DNA of 64,000 nt from Takifugu bimaculatus (taxonomy: Eukaryota; Chordata; Actinopteri; Tetraodontiformes; Tetraodontidae), in NCBI GenBank assembly GCA_004026145.2, contig CP034975.1, forward strand, positions 22,730,111-22,794,110, in the 5' to 3' direction. The first letter of the stretch is position 1; each line of letters begins with the position of its first letter. The notes beneath the pieces were generated by a model. That model did no database searches and was not told the origin of the DNA. It saw only the letters and a list, made by a program, of their open reading frames with translations. The translations under genes and the position numbers were made by a program. Positions 12,499-23,915 of the stretch are shown here, piece by piece.

Positions 12499-12766
12499 TG
12501 CGATGGTTATCTGTACTTGGTTCTAGGTTCTTACGTGTTACAGCCCAGAGCACAGGGAAGTCTCTACAGTTGGTGACGGCGGTAGAGTCGGTGAAACAGT
12601 CCTTCCACAGGTTGGACCAGTACCAGGCCACCTTGATGATAAAAGAACCTCCTTGTCCTCCTAGTTGTGTGATCCTCCAGTAGTCCATGGCTATGGTACA
12701 CAGCACAAACACCCATCCCAGCGATGTGAGCAGGAAGCCAAAAATTTGGATCAGACGTTTCCTCAT
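11222..12766 (-). CDS. Claudin-10-like protein B, 5 exons, 259 aa
   Basis: Exons: 12535-12766, 11876-12037, 11711-11798, 11503-11610, 11222-11411; joined 780 nt. The claudin signature is present: W30, N52-L53-W54, C57 and C67 (NLWKDCFTDSTAVTNC). TM1 is LIQIFGFLLTSLGWVFVLC. After TM2 the motif is GMECTYIGG, diverged from GMKCTKIGG. The exon-3-encoded second extracellular loop (SNIAGYCLYINRIARTTF) is the least conserved part. The tail is Tyr/Arg/Ser-rich and ends in DAFV, a PDZ-type ligand. Acceptor for exon 5 is at 11412-11414, because the nearby AG at the exon's fourth base shifts the frame. The frame stays open upstream of 12766 with ATGs at 12940 and 12955, but claudins have a short N-terminus, so these are treated as 5' UTR. 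Tandem paralogue of cldn10. Confidence 0.92.
12190..12325 (+). mobile_element. Probable 3' end of a non-LTR retrotransposon (LINE)
   Basis: In intron 1 of gene B, the words AATTTCCCT, GGGATCAATAAAGTA and then three tandem units of TTGAATC are the typical 3' terminus of fish LINEs (Rex1/CR1-like). These end in a short tandem repeat rather than poly(A). Only the tail of the element is present. The left limit is approximate. Confidence 0.5.
12440..12495 (+). repeat. (AC)n microsatellite, about 56 bp
   Basis: Uninterrupted AC dinucleotides in intron 1 of claudin-10-like gene B, about 40 bp from the exon 1 donor. Likely polymorphic in length. Confidence 0.95.
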
Positions 12767-13520
12767 TTCTGAAGCTGCTGGGTTCTCTGTGGTGCGACGT
12801 GTGCTGTGCTGTGCGTCTGTCTTGGTGTCATCGTGTGCCACCTGTGTTGATGGGAACTTTGAGATGTTTACTGTAAACCCTCTGGAGTGTGCTGCCCTCA
12901 ATGAGTCATCCTCTCCACCTCTGTCATATTCCAGTTTCATCAACAACCGATCCATCCCAAAGGACGGAGAACAAAGGTTTAAAACTGACGGGACACTAGA
13001 ATAAAACAAGACCGTGGGACGCGCTTTGCAAAGTTCATTTTATTTGCACCTCTTTCCCTTCTGCTTATAAAAAGTTAAGTTGCAAATTTTCTTTTTACAG
13101 AATTAAAGTTAATGATTACGTCATAGAAGACAAGAGAATCCACGTTCGACACAGCTTTAAATATTGTCATTACAGATTAACAACATGTGCTGGTTACTTG
13201 CAGTTAAAAGTACAACCAACAGAGGATGTCTTACAAAATACTGTATCAAAAAGGACATCTAGAAAAGACAACACGAAGATATTGAAGAAGGTATCGAAGA
13301 TTTAGACTAGCAAGATCCATTAGGGTGCTTTAATCCTGGAACATATCTGTAATATTTGATGTGAAAAAACAAAAATGGGAAAACCAAGTAAACCATAATA
13401 CAACAATAAGAAAGACATGTAAATATTAAAAGCCCTAAACCTGAAAGACGCCAGCAGAACGTAGTGCTGTTGGAGAGAAAGTGCTACCATTTAACTGTGC
13501 GCACGTCTGCACCACAACGC
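12767..13520. other. Short spacer: gene B promoter and cldn10 3' UTR
   Basis: Only about 750 bp separate the cldn10 stop (13521) from the gene B start (12766). The polyadenylation signal of cldn10 is at 13039, leaving about 270 bp for the gene B promoter and 5' UTR. No other gene is seen. Confidence 0.6.
13039..13044 (-). terminator. Polyadenylation signal of cldn10
   Basis: AATAAA on the minus strand about 480 bp after the TGA at 13521. It is the best hexamer before the next gene in the tandem array. Confidence 0.5.
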
Positions 13521-14997
13521 TCACACATATGCGCTCTTATCAAAATGCTGCATCTTGGAGGCATCGCTGTATTCTGGAGGTGGTCTCTGGTTCACGGACT
13601 TGGCCTGAGCTCTCGGGTAGGAGGAGACGTGAGAGTGCGAGGCAGCACCTTTGTAGATATATTTAGTCTGCCTGTGGCTTTAAAGAGGCAGAACACACAC
13701 AGAACAGTAAGCAGGGGGGGTTCAAAGCAACAAAGGCTTCTAATTTGCTGCTACAGACCTTTTCGTGCCTGCGATTGAGAAGCACAACATGGAGCCCCCG
13801 AGAATGCAGAGAAGAGAACCGGCCCAGCCGATGAACAGGGCAGCTCCCAGCTCATACCTGCAAACAGCCACAGCTGAGGAACGGAGTAAAAACGGAGTAA
13901 AAATGTTCTTTTCCAGTTGCTTTCTTCTTACTTCTGTGCCACATACAACGGGTCAAAGAACTCTGAGGTGATCTGGTGTGCGTAGAGGGAGCAGGCTGAC
14001 AGTGAGCACAGGCCTACGCAGGAGAGGAAGGAGCAAGAACTGGGAGATCACAAGGATGCCTCACTTTCCAAAAGGCTAACAATAAAAGAGCACTCACCAC
14101 TCAGGATGAAGTTGACACCAGCGAAACAGGCGATCCTGCCTTTGCTCCTGTCGCTTCCTCCAATTTTAGTGCATTTCATTCCAACCAGAGCGAATATAGA
14201 GCCAAAAAACCCCAAACAGATGGCTGCGATCATCAGTCCCCTGCATGCTTGGATGTAGCCTGCAAACACCAAGAGAGCCGTCAAAGGGAACGGTTGTAGT
14301 CTCCACCCTCCGCACGGCCAACGGAGCGGTGACCTTATGACCGATTTACACATAAAGGATCCAAATGCAATTTGTCCCGACTGGGCCTAATTGTTTTCAG
14401 GCCCGTTGAGCTTAGCGTGGTGAGTGTCCTTGGAGGAAATCTGTCATTCAGGTGTGATATTAAGACAAATATTACCTTGAAAGTTAACCCCTGAGACTAG
14501 TCAGCCGTGGGAGAAAGTGCCCGAGGTTACCAGTAAATCTCCCGAACCGCGTTCAAGCTCTGAGAACTGAAGCTAAACATTGACACAGTTGAAAGTAAAG
14601 GGTTGATTCCTGGATGTGGTTTAGGGCTCCGGGATATCAATTTGTGAATCCCCGAGCAAAAGAAACCCTCTATGAATGAACAGGTGCACCAGAAACTCAA
14701 GAAGGAACCTTAAAAACATCAAACAAATTCGAGGTAACAGAACAACGGAACTCAAGCGAGATCATCATTGAATAACAGCCGCTGACCATCCAGCGCCAGC
14801 ATCGAGGCGAAGTCTTTGCAGTTGGACACGCCAGTTGAATCAGTGACACAGGCCTTCCACAGGTTGGACCAGTAGGTCGCCGTAGTGATGACCGTCCCAT
14901 CCAGCGAGGACACTTTCCAGTAGTCCGTCGGCAGAGTGGAGGACACCAGCACCCAGCCCACAGTGCTAAGAATGAACGCCAAGATCTCCTGATACAT
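13521..14997 (-). CDS. cldn10: Claudin-10, isoform b (exon 1b plus shared exons 2-5), 236 aa
   Basis: Exons: 1b 14787-14997, then shared 14098-14259, 13932-14013, 13759-13857, 13521-13677; joined 711 nt. Exon 1b encodes TM1 and loop 1, nearly identical to mammalian claudin-10b: TLPTDYWKVS, then NLWKACVTDSTGVSNCKDF. Exon 2 begins GYIQACRGLMIAA and contains GMKCTKIGGS. Exon 3 gives the second loop (SLYAHQITSEFFDPLYVAQK). Exon 4 is TM4. The tail ends DKSAYV (mammals DKNAYV), a PDZ ligand for ZO proteins. Family knowledge: claudin-10b forms a paracellular cation-selective channel; fish use it in gill and kidney salt transport. Exon 1b is phase-compatible with exon 2 (one base carried over), as is exon 1a. 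Confidence 0.96.
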
Positions 14998-16997
14998 CTC
15001 GCAGCGCGGATTCGGCTGGGCGGCGACCCGGTGTAGAGATCCGAGGTTGAGGCTACCCTGGTTGGTAAGACTCGCTGGAAATGTAGCCGGGCGCTGCCCT
15101 ACTAACTTTAATGAATAGGCTGTGATTGATAGTTAATGTATCGTGGACTGCGCTATTCTGTAGGGAGGAGTTTTCTTAAACATCAACCGATGACCAATGG
15201 ACTGCGAGTGCGTCTGCCACCCCCGCTTTGGTCTACCGCGTCATAGATGATGGGGGACGCGTGAATGAGGTTTAGTGTCGCAGCCCGGCTCGGGCCGCTT
15301 TTCTGGTGATGTCATCAGAGATTTCAGGATCTGCTTTGTCATTGAGAAATAACATGCAAACGACGTCTAAGGAACTTGCTGTTTGTCTGTCTGAAAATAT
15401 AAAGCAAAGGCTTCACAACTGTTTTGTTCGCTCGCTTCATTTTAACTCTCTTCGAAGAAAAACAGGACCCAGTAAAAGATGATGATAACAAACAGCCACA
15501 TTCATTTATTTAACAGCAGCGAAGGATACAGTCATTTGTCCATATTGTAAAAGCATGGATATGACAAATTAGATGTACAAAGTGTATGAAGTAGTTTATT
15601 TTATTTAACATTAATGTTGAAGGACAATGATACTGTTGTGTCCAATTTTCTTTATGATTCTGCACAAAATAGAGAATCGACTACGTTCCCTTAGCTTACA
15701 GGAGACACCTTTTTGTGAACATGGTGTGGTCCTAGCTCAGTGTGGTCCTTAACTGTGCTTACATCACATTTACCTACAGACTCACCTTTGACAAATTACA
15801 TAGATGTTCCTGTTATTTTGCATTTGTTTTTAGATATGTCTGTCAGCATGGTGCTGATGCAGTGCAGGACACACACTACGCTGCATTATTCGCCTATATT
15901 TAAAAAGTGCTTTATAAGTGACGTTTCTGTAACCCTGCAGAGGAATGCTGACACGCACGCACACGCAATAAATCAGAGCGCCATCAGGTGGAACCGGTGC
16001 AGAGAGGTTGGAGTTTATGGGCATCGCACTGCTGCCACCATCAGGCCAAAGTGGGAATTACAAAACACTTAGTTCTCCTTTATAAAGTAATTATTTCTGG
16101 AATAACAGCTAAGTTTTAAAGTGAATGTGTAAATTCAGTTATTTAGTTTTAAACTTAGCATTTTATTTTAAATACTGTGATTGGGAAATAATACAAATAG
16201 ACCAGTTAGAGTTTATTTTGGAAAGTATTGGTTATTTTCTGCAGGAAAAAGGATGAAATAAAACAATAAATTAAGTGATGATGATAAATGAAACATCACG
16301 TGACGTCAAGCGTCATTTTGTATATTTGCTCTCTGCCTCACTCACTTTCGACAGCTTCCATGACTAAGACTTGGTATAATATTCCAACAAAAGGTTACAT
16401 ATTTGCTACTGTTAACTTGTGAACCATAATGTAGACCAAAAATTATTCTTAGAGATATTCTATCCTAGGGAAATAAAACCTTTTACATTGGCTTTTATGT
16501 TGACAAGCTATCATCTTTGTAAAGGAAACAACATAATTTAGAAAACTTTAAAAAACACTAATGCCTGTTGTTATTTTAGAAGCAACCATTTGAAACTCTA
16601 AAAGACAAAATTTGATATTTTCAATTATAGTCTTAAGCAACTTCACTCATGACATTGTCTCTCCATTTCAATATAAAACATTTTTGACTAGTTTAATGTA
16701 TGACTTATTTAATAAACTAGAACATCATTGATACTACAGTGAAGATGTTTTGAGCATTCCTGAACACATTTCTATGCTGAAATACTGAATGTTTTGATGC
16801 TATTTTTTTTTTAAAATTGCACTTCCTCCTTTCTTAAGACTTCACACATTTGTGTGATGATGGAGGATTTGTTGCCTTTTTCTTTACACCACATTGTCGT
16901 ACAACAAATATGGGATCAGCCATGTTCTCAGTCTTCTGTGCTAACGTGACAGATGTATCAGCCATCAATCTGAGTTTTCTGAGAGAACTTAACTTAC
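14998..16997. other. cldn10 intron between exons 1a and 1b, including the isoform b promoter
   Basis: The first 300 bp above exon 1b (15000-15310) are GC-richer, with a CCAAT word near 15195, and are the likely isoform b promoter. From 15400 to 16830 the sequence is AT-rich without a recognised gene or repeat. Confidence 0.55.
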
Positions 16998-17211
16998 CTT
17001 CCAGCTTCAGGATGGTGTGATGAGGTCTGCAATGCAAAGCTCCAATAGCATTTCCAGCACAGTTGTTCCACAAACCCTGGAGAACCCAGGTGGCGGTGAT
17101 GACCGAGGATGCCCGGCTGGTAGCCCTCCATTCATTGGACACCGTAGCGCCGATGGTCGCACCCAAACCAGCCAGGCCGCTAACAAAAGCCACGATCTGG
17201 AGGCCTGACAT
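16998..17211 (-). CDS. cldn10: Claudin-10 alternative first exon 1a (isoform a, 237 aa with exons 2-5)
   Basis: ATG at 17211; 71 codons plus one base, then a GTAAGT donor at 16997. The peptide begins MSGLQIVAFVSGLAG and carries SNEWRATSRASSVITATWV, GLWNNCAGNAIG and HCRPHHTI, the diagnostic sequence of claudin-10a rather than 10b. The one-base carry-over matches exon 2 at 14259, so it should splice to the same exons 2-5 (714 nt in total) from its own promoter, as in mammalian CLDN10. Family knowledge: claudin-10a is anion-selective, and the arginines in this loop line the pore. An in-frame ATG further upstream (17280) would add residues before TM1 and is judged unlikely. Confidence 0.9.
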
Positions 17212-18586
17212 TTGGATATTCCCAATTTTTTTGGAGATTTCTTTTAATGGTAAGAAATAAAAATTGCTGCAGGCTGTCAAATTACACTGTGGACATGTGT
17301 TTCACTGTGATGATTTACAGACGGAAGATCATGCATGGTGGGGATGGTGGTGTCTCACAGCGGAGGCGCACAGGAAGAGCGAGCTGGCTGTTAGTCATTA
17401 AATCTCACCCCATTGCATCCAAAGTGCCCTCAGTTTTGGTCTAAAAATAAGAACAAGTACTGTATTAACGCCTAAAACAACAGAGGAGTAATCAGTGATC
17501 TCAAAAAAACAACATACATCATAGCAAAGTCCACTCATGGCTCCTATTACTGCTCACAATATTTAGCAAGGCAGCGACTAATGATTGCCAGCTCGTATGT
17601 GAACGTGTGAAGAAAGTTCAAAATAACCTGTGAAAGAAACAGTGCATGCAGTATAAATAAAAAAGGATTGGAAATAGAATAGTCCTCAGTAAAGGGGGGG
17701 GGGGGGGTTATGCTATGTGCCAGAAAGACAGTTTTCACTACTTTTGGTCAGTTAAAAGGGTTAAAAAAAATCACACCATTTTGTATATCTACTGTCAGTT
17801 ATTAACACTAACACACACATTTAAGTCAAATTTGAATATATAGTGTTAATCATTGGGATAAAGTGCTGTGTATTTTTCAATAATAATAATAATAATAGTT
17901 AAATTGATCCTTTCAGCCCCGGAAGTAAAGACAAAAAACAACAACAACAACAAACAACATAAAAACAGGAAGCTTAGATTAAGAACTGTTGCAGCTGGAT
18001 TAAATCAAACAATGTACTCACTGTACCAAAGTTAACGGGTCACCAGTGTAAAATGTGACAGCTAAAATCCCCAAAGTATAAACACGCTGAAGAGAATTTT
18101 GAACTCTAAATCCTTACTTTGTATGTTTTTTTGTTTTTTTTAAACGCTAATTTACCATCAGCATGCTTTGGTCCCCGAACAGTCATTAGACATTAATAAT
18201 CATGATACAATAATCATAAGTAATATACATCGATCTCCATATTTGAATTTGAGTTAATTAGTTAACTAATTACCTAAATAAACTGATCAGTGTGTTCCTC
18301 ATTTTTGAATTCGCCAGGATTATTTATAGCCTGAACGCGCGCACGCTCCTCGTGGCCGGCGTCGCTGGAAACTTGTCAGCCAATCAGCGTGGCGGGTGGG
18401 CGGGCCTTGGGCGGCTCACCTGACAGCCGGGGCTGTTGACATCAATCGTCCTCATGTCCTCAGTGTCGCTGAGGGTTCTCTTGACGACCCTCACGGTTTA
18501 CAGCAGCTGACCTTCCAGGGTTTATCGAGTCCCCCTGCAGAGGCTCCAGAGAAAGAAGCCAGGTTCCTGTTACAGTTTCCAGGGGA
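17212..18586. other. Divergent intergenic region between cldn10 exon 1a and abcc4
   Basis: It contains a G run (17694-17707), short AAT (about 17880-17896) and CAA (about 17937-17953) trinucleotide runs, and AT-rich sequence up to 18320. The GC-rich abcc4 promoter follows. The two genes are transcribed away from each other. No additional gene is seen. Confidence 0.6.
18340..18420 (+). promoter_or_regulatory. Likely abcc4 core promoter (CCAAT box and GC boxes)
   Basis: An abrupt GC-rich, CpG-rich stretch in AT-rich surroundings. It holds a CCAAT box at 18380-18384 and two GC-box (Sp1-type) words, GGGCGGG at 18398 and GGGCGG at 18409, about 170-200 bp before the abcc4 ATG. No TATA box is evident. 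The transcription start is not located. Confidence 0.5.
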
Positions 18587-21500
18587 ATGGAAGCTCTGCG
18601 GAAGGAGGGGAAGGATAATCCGTCGGCCTCTGCTAATCTGCTCTCCAAGATTTTCTTCTGGTAAGAGGAAGAGTGACAGCCGTGTGTGACAGTGGCTGAG
18701 TGGAGGGCTCTCCTGTCTGACACCTCTCTACACGGGCTCCATCACAGATAATAACCATATATGCACAGTAGCTAGCTCCCATGCACTCCTGCTCCTTTGT
18801 CTGTTTTATAGTCAAACTTCTGCACTGAGTTGTCCATTAATCATTATATACAGAAATGAAACACAACTGAGTTGAATCTGCAGTCAAAATCTTTTTTTTA
18901 TATTTGTTGTGTGTTGTGTTGCTGAGTTCAGCTTGTTTGTATAAATAGGGAAGCAGTGAATGAGGCTTTATTGGATGTAAACAAGTGTGCTGATGCTAAG
19001 GCTTTCTCCCTGTGTGGATGCTAGCTGGCTGAATCCCTTGTTCAGACTGGGCTACAAGAGGAAGCTGGAGGAAGATGACATGTATAAGGTTCTCCCCGAG
19101 GACGCATCAGCCAGACTTGGAGAGGAGCTGCAGGGGTAAGCTGAGTGAGAACTGGTCATGTGAGTTATTGTGTAGTTTGCCAAAATCAAATCTTTTGAGT
19201 TGGTGACGGCTAATTATAGTCACACAAAAATGAGGACTTTATTCCCCTAATAAGCAGCCAAACTCCTCATCCACGTTTTTGTTCTTTTCTGTCCCCGCAC
19301 CCCCAGCGCCGTCCACCCTCCCCACCTTCTTTTCAGGAAAGTTGTTGTCAGTCTTGACTCTGAACTTGACCTTAAAATTATATTTAGCGCTGCCATGAGG
19401 AGCAGGCAGCCTGTGCCTCACACACAGCTAATCCCAGCACCTCTCGCTGTGGTTGACACGTTACGGGGCGATCTTACAATTGTTGCTTGGCTCAAACACA
19501 GACTATGTAGGGCTGAACTGGATTAATCCACGTCCTGTTCCTGGTTTTCACAGGAACTAATAGCAGTGTTGTTGGCACCTTCTGCCTGGACTGAATACCA
19601 GCCATGTTTTAAAACTACTCTGTTATTTGTCTGCCCGGGCGCTGCATCTGTAGTGTTCTCCAACTCATGGCGACCTCCTCACAGGTACTGGGACAGAGAG
19701 CTGCAGCAGGCAGCGAAAGATCTGCGCTCACCTGAACTCGCCAAAGTTCTGGTTCAGTGTTTCTGGAGACCGTACTCCCTCATCGGAGCGTACATGCTTG
19801 TAGAGGTACTGAGCTTCGGTGGCTCTTCACAATGAAGTGTTGCTTAGAAGCATCGCTCCGCTCTGTGACTGCTTTGATTTCCTGATTAGGAAATTATCAA
19901 GATCATTCAGCCGGTGCTGCTTGGGCAGATCATCTGGTTCTTCGAGAGTTACGGCTCCACCGGCACAGCTCGGGTCCACGACGCCTACATGTACGCTGCA
20001 GGCATCTCGGTGTTGACGTTCGCCCTCACTGTCCTTCACCATCTCTATTTCTACCACGTCCAGCGGGTCGGGATGAAGATCCGCGTGGCCCTGTGTCACA
20101 TGATCTATCGGAAGGTGAACCCGCGGGTGCTTCCTGCTGTTGTGGCGTTTCTGTGTTATGTTGGGTTTTAATGTGTGACGCCTTTGTTTTTATGAAGGCT
20201 CTTTGTCTGAACAGCAGAGCGTTTGCCCAGACGACCACTGGACAGATCGTCAACCTCCTGTCCAACGACGTCAACAGATTTGATGAGGTAATCGTCTGGC
20301 ATGGTTCAAGGTTGCCATCAGCAGGTCCATTTACCTGACCCCTTAAAAAGTCACCGTTTTCCTACAGGTCACCTTATATTTGCACTTTTTGTGGATTAGC
20401 CCTCTACAAGTAGCCACTGTCATAATATTGCTGCTGTACGTGATTGGACCATCATGCCTTGCGGGAATGTCCGTCCTGTTCATTCTGATGCCTGTACAGA
20501 CTGTTTTTGGACGTCTGTTCTCCACTCTGAGGTTTGTCTTCCATCTCCGGTTTTAGCCTTTTCTCCATTTGCCACTCTCACTTCCTGCTGTTTCAGGGCC
20601 GAAACGGCGGTTCTGACGGACGACAGAATCCGCACCATGAATGAAGTCATCTCCGGGATCCGGGTGATAAAGATGTACGGCTGGGAGAAGCCGTTTGCTG
20701 CGCTGGTCAATGAGGTCAGAAGGTAGATCCATTTTCACTGTCATTTCTTGCAGGTTTGCACTGATGTGATGTAAAAGGTGATGAACAGAACAAACAAACC
20801 ATTGATTCTGAACACTTGGACCCTTTAGCCAAGCAGCGAGTCCTTTCACCGGCTGCATTTCCTTGTTTTCAGACGGGAAATTTCCAAGATCTTGAAAAGC
20901 TCCTACCTGCGGGGACTAAACATGGCCTCCTTCTTTGTGGCCAGCAAGATCATCATCTTCATCACCGTCTGCGTCTACGTGCTGACGGGAAATGAGCTGT
21001 CTGCCGGCACAGTCTTCATGGCCATCTGTCTGTACGGAGCCGTCAGACTCACCATCACTCTCTTCTTCCCCTTCGCCATCGAGAAGCTCTCAGAGTCTCT
21101 GATCAGCATCAGGAGGATTAAAGTGAGTGTGTCAGAGTGTGTAAGCATGTCCAGGTGGTTTGTTATTGATGGTAATTGAAATGTTCAATGTCAATTGTCA
21201 GAATTTTCTCCTGCTGGATGAGGTTGATCCTCAGCATCAAGGGCTTCCTGTGGCAGAGAAGAAAGACTGTATGGTGACCATTCAGGATTTATCGTGCTAC
21301 TGGGACATGGTGAGACAGGCTGAGTTTTCTTTTTCCTAGATTGGATACCGTATGATATTCCTTAATGCCGAAGCTCTCCGGAAACGTGGTGAGTCAAGAA
21401 GCCAAAGACGTTTGTTTTCTACAGATGCTTGAAGCTCCAACTTTACAGAATGTGTCACTATCAGTGAAATCAGAGCAGCTTGTGGCCGTAATTGGACCCG

Positions 21501-22759
21501 TTGGTGCTGGAAAGGTCTGTTCTCATGTACATTCCTAAATTGTTACTGCAGATATCTAAAATAGCTCGAGCACAATTCCTGTTTTATTATTTTAGGCAGA
21601 ACCGCCCCTTCAATTGTGATAAGGAACATCACCTATGATACCTTAATGCAAAGATTCTTTACATGTTTTTCTGTGTTTTCCCATCAAGTCGTCTCTGCTC
21701 AGTGCTATACTGGGTGAGCTGAGTCAGGCGGCTGGTGCTGTGAAGGTCAAAGGTGAGCTGACTTACACTTCCCAGCAGCCTTGGATTTTCCCTGGAACGA
21801 TTCGAAGCAACATCCTTTTCGGCAAACCACTCAACCCTCTGATTTACAGCCGAGTTCTGAAGGCCTGCGCCCTCAAGAGAGTAGGGCTCGTGCCTTTTGC
21901 TGGTACTTTACTGCATGTTGAGGTGTGACTGACTGGTACAGGCTGTATTTAAACCCCGATCAGGACATGGAACTGTTGCCAGGTGGCGATTTGACAATGG
22001 TTGGTGACAGAGGAGCTAATCTCAGCGGAGGGCAGAAGGCAAGAGTCAGCTTAGCAAGGTGTGCTGGCTAACTGTGCAGCATTAGCTTCCTTTGTTGTCA
22101 TGCGAGGGAGATAAACACTGCATTGGTGCCTTCAGAGCCGTCTATCAGGATGCAGACATCTACCTGCTGGACGATCCTCTCAGCGCCGTGGACGCCGAGG
22201 TGGGACGACATCTCTTTGAACAGTGAGGCGCTTTTTTTCCCATGGAGAAAATTGTGTTTTCGTTTTCAAGGGTGTGAGCGATTGCTTTTTCTCCAGGTGT
22301 ATTTGTGGAGTGTTGAAGAAGAAGCCTCGTATCCTGGTGACTCACCAGCTCCAGTATCTGAAGGCTGCAGATGAAATTGTTGTCTTAAAGGAGGTATTCC
22401 TGGATGTTTCTGTGTATATGTGTGTTTATTGGTGTTGCTAAGGCCTTTCTTTGTCCAAATGAATGAAAACACCTATTTGTGCAAGTTGTTGTCCATTGAA
22501 TGTCAATCTTACAGATGCTAGCTTCACTCTCTCTGGTTATTAGGGTCACGTGGTGGCACGGGGGACCTACAATGAATTGCAGGGCTCTGGACTCGATTTT
22601 ACCTCATTGCTCAAGGAGGAGGAGGGACAAGAGGAGGAGAAGCAGGACCCCAGCACCGTCTCTGTGTGCCGTGGTCACCATGACAACTCGGTGTCATCTC
22701 TGTCGTCCCTTTCATCCTCCCAGCACTCTTTATTTGATGTTGGAGAATCTCAGGCAGTG
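18587..22759 (+). other. abcc4: abcc4 exons 1-15: TMD1 and NBD1
   Basis: The N-terminus leads into the conserved linker [19 protein letters not shown]1 helices include the [10 protein letters not shown] region (exon 4) and [15 protein letters not shown] (exon 5). NBD1 has Walker A GPVGAGK at 447-453, split from SS by intron 10, the signature LSGGQ at 537-541, and Walker B IYLLDD at 557-562. The residue after the Walker B Asp is Asp rather than Glu, the usual degenerate, slow-hydrolysing NBD1 of ABCC proteins. The switch histidine is in LVTHQL (exon 14). Exon 15 encodes the acidic and Ser-rich linker. Introns are mostly 65-180 bp. At the exon 1/2 junction the spliced codon gives Cys where human has Trp. 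Confidence 0.9.
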
Positions 22760-23884
22760 GTTGGTATATTTGAAATCCTAAAATGATCAAATTTCAAGTC
22801 TGCTTCAATAGAAATAACACGGAATATGTCACAATATTGTTATGTGGTAACTTGGTCACTAGAGGGCGGAAGTGACTAAGGTTTTCTCTGCTGCTCATTA
22901 ACTCCGGATGGCTGTCATTTACTGGAGTGTCTATCTTTAGGTAGTGCATCCACCAGAAGAAGAAAGCCGCTCAGAGGGAAACATCAGCCTGCATCTGTAT
23001 GTCAAGTATTTCAGAGCAGGCGCTAACTTCCTGGTTCTCTTGATCCTGATTTGTATCAATGCACTAGCACATGTGAGTGTTGTTACTTTTATGTGAAAGG
23101 TGTGTTTTCATTTTTGGTTTAAAATACCAGATGGCTTATGTGCAGATGTTGTTCTGATGCGTTTACTTGTCTAATTCCTTTTTTTTCTTTTTTAGATTGC
23201 ATTTGTGCTGCAGGACTGGTGGCTTGCTTATTGGTGAGGAAACCAATTTGCTTCTAATATTGTTTCATTTGTCTTCTCGCAAAAAGAGAAGACAAATCTT
23301 TGCAAAAAAAATAAGCAGGTCTTAACAGAACTATTTACTTAGACTGCAAATGGTTGCTGCATGAATAGAAATCCGGTTGCACCAAACTTTTTCTTTGCTA
23401 TTATGCACAGTGACCTTGCACATGAGACCAGTGTGGTTTGTACGGTGTCTTCCTGCAGGAGCTTTCTTTTATTGTTGTGTTTATTTCTCCTTGTGTATTT
23501 GTGGCTCTTTTGTGGGTGATTTGCAGGGCCTCTGAACAGAAGCGCGTCAATGTGACAGAGCACTTCAATAGCAGCTTCCCTCAGCAGCTGGACCTTGACC
23601 TGTACCTAGGTGTTTACGCAGGTGAACCTTGCCGAGGGCATGTTTCTTTTTGTGTAGTATCGAGCCTCTGAATGTGTCAGCCAGTTCTTTGGCTGTGGCC
23701 CAAGGCCTTCAAGGCTCAGTGTATGTGTACATGGGTCTCAGGTGTACAGGGAGATAGCAGCCCCTTTCTACTTCTCTGCTGTTGAATTGTTCTGATTTTG
23801 TCCCTGTGAGTCCAAGCCTCTTCATCGTTTCAGGCTGTGTATTCACTGCCATATATCAGCATTTGTGACCAAAGAGTGAGAGAA

Positions 23885-23915
<31 letters not shown>

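Noticed and set aside
12432..12683. Plus-strand ORF with a His-Thr repeat
   Set aside because: It is the AC microsatellite read as codons plus the antisense of claudin-10-like B exon 1.
21938..21963. Earlier acceptor (TGGTACAG) for abcc4 exon 12
   Set aside because: Using it brings an in-frame stop (TGT ATT TAA) and breaks the match; the AG at 21962-21963 keeps the frame.
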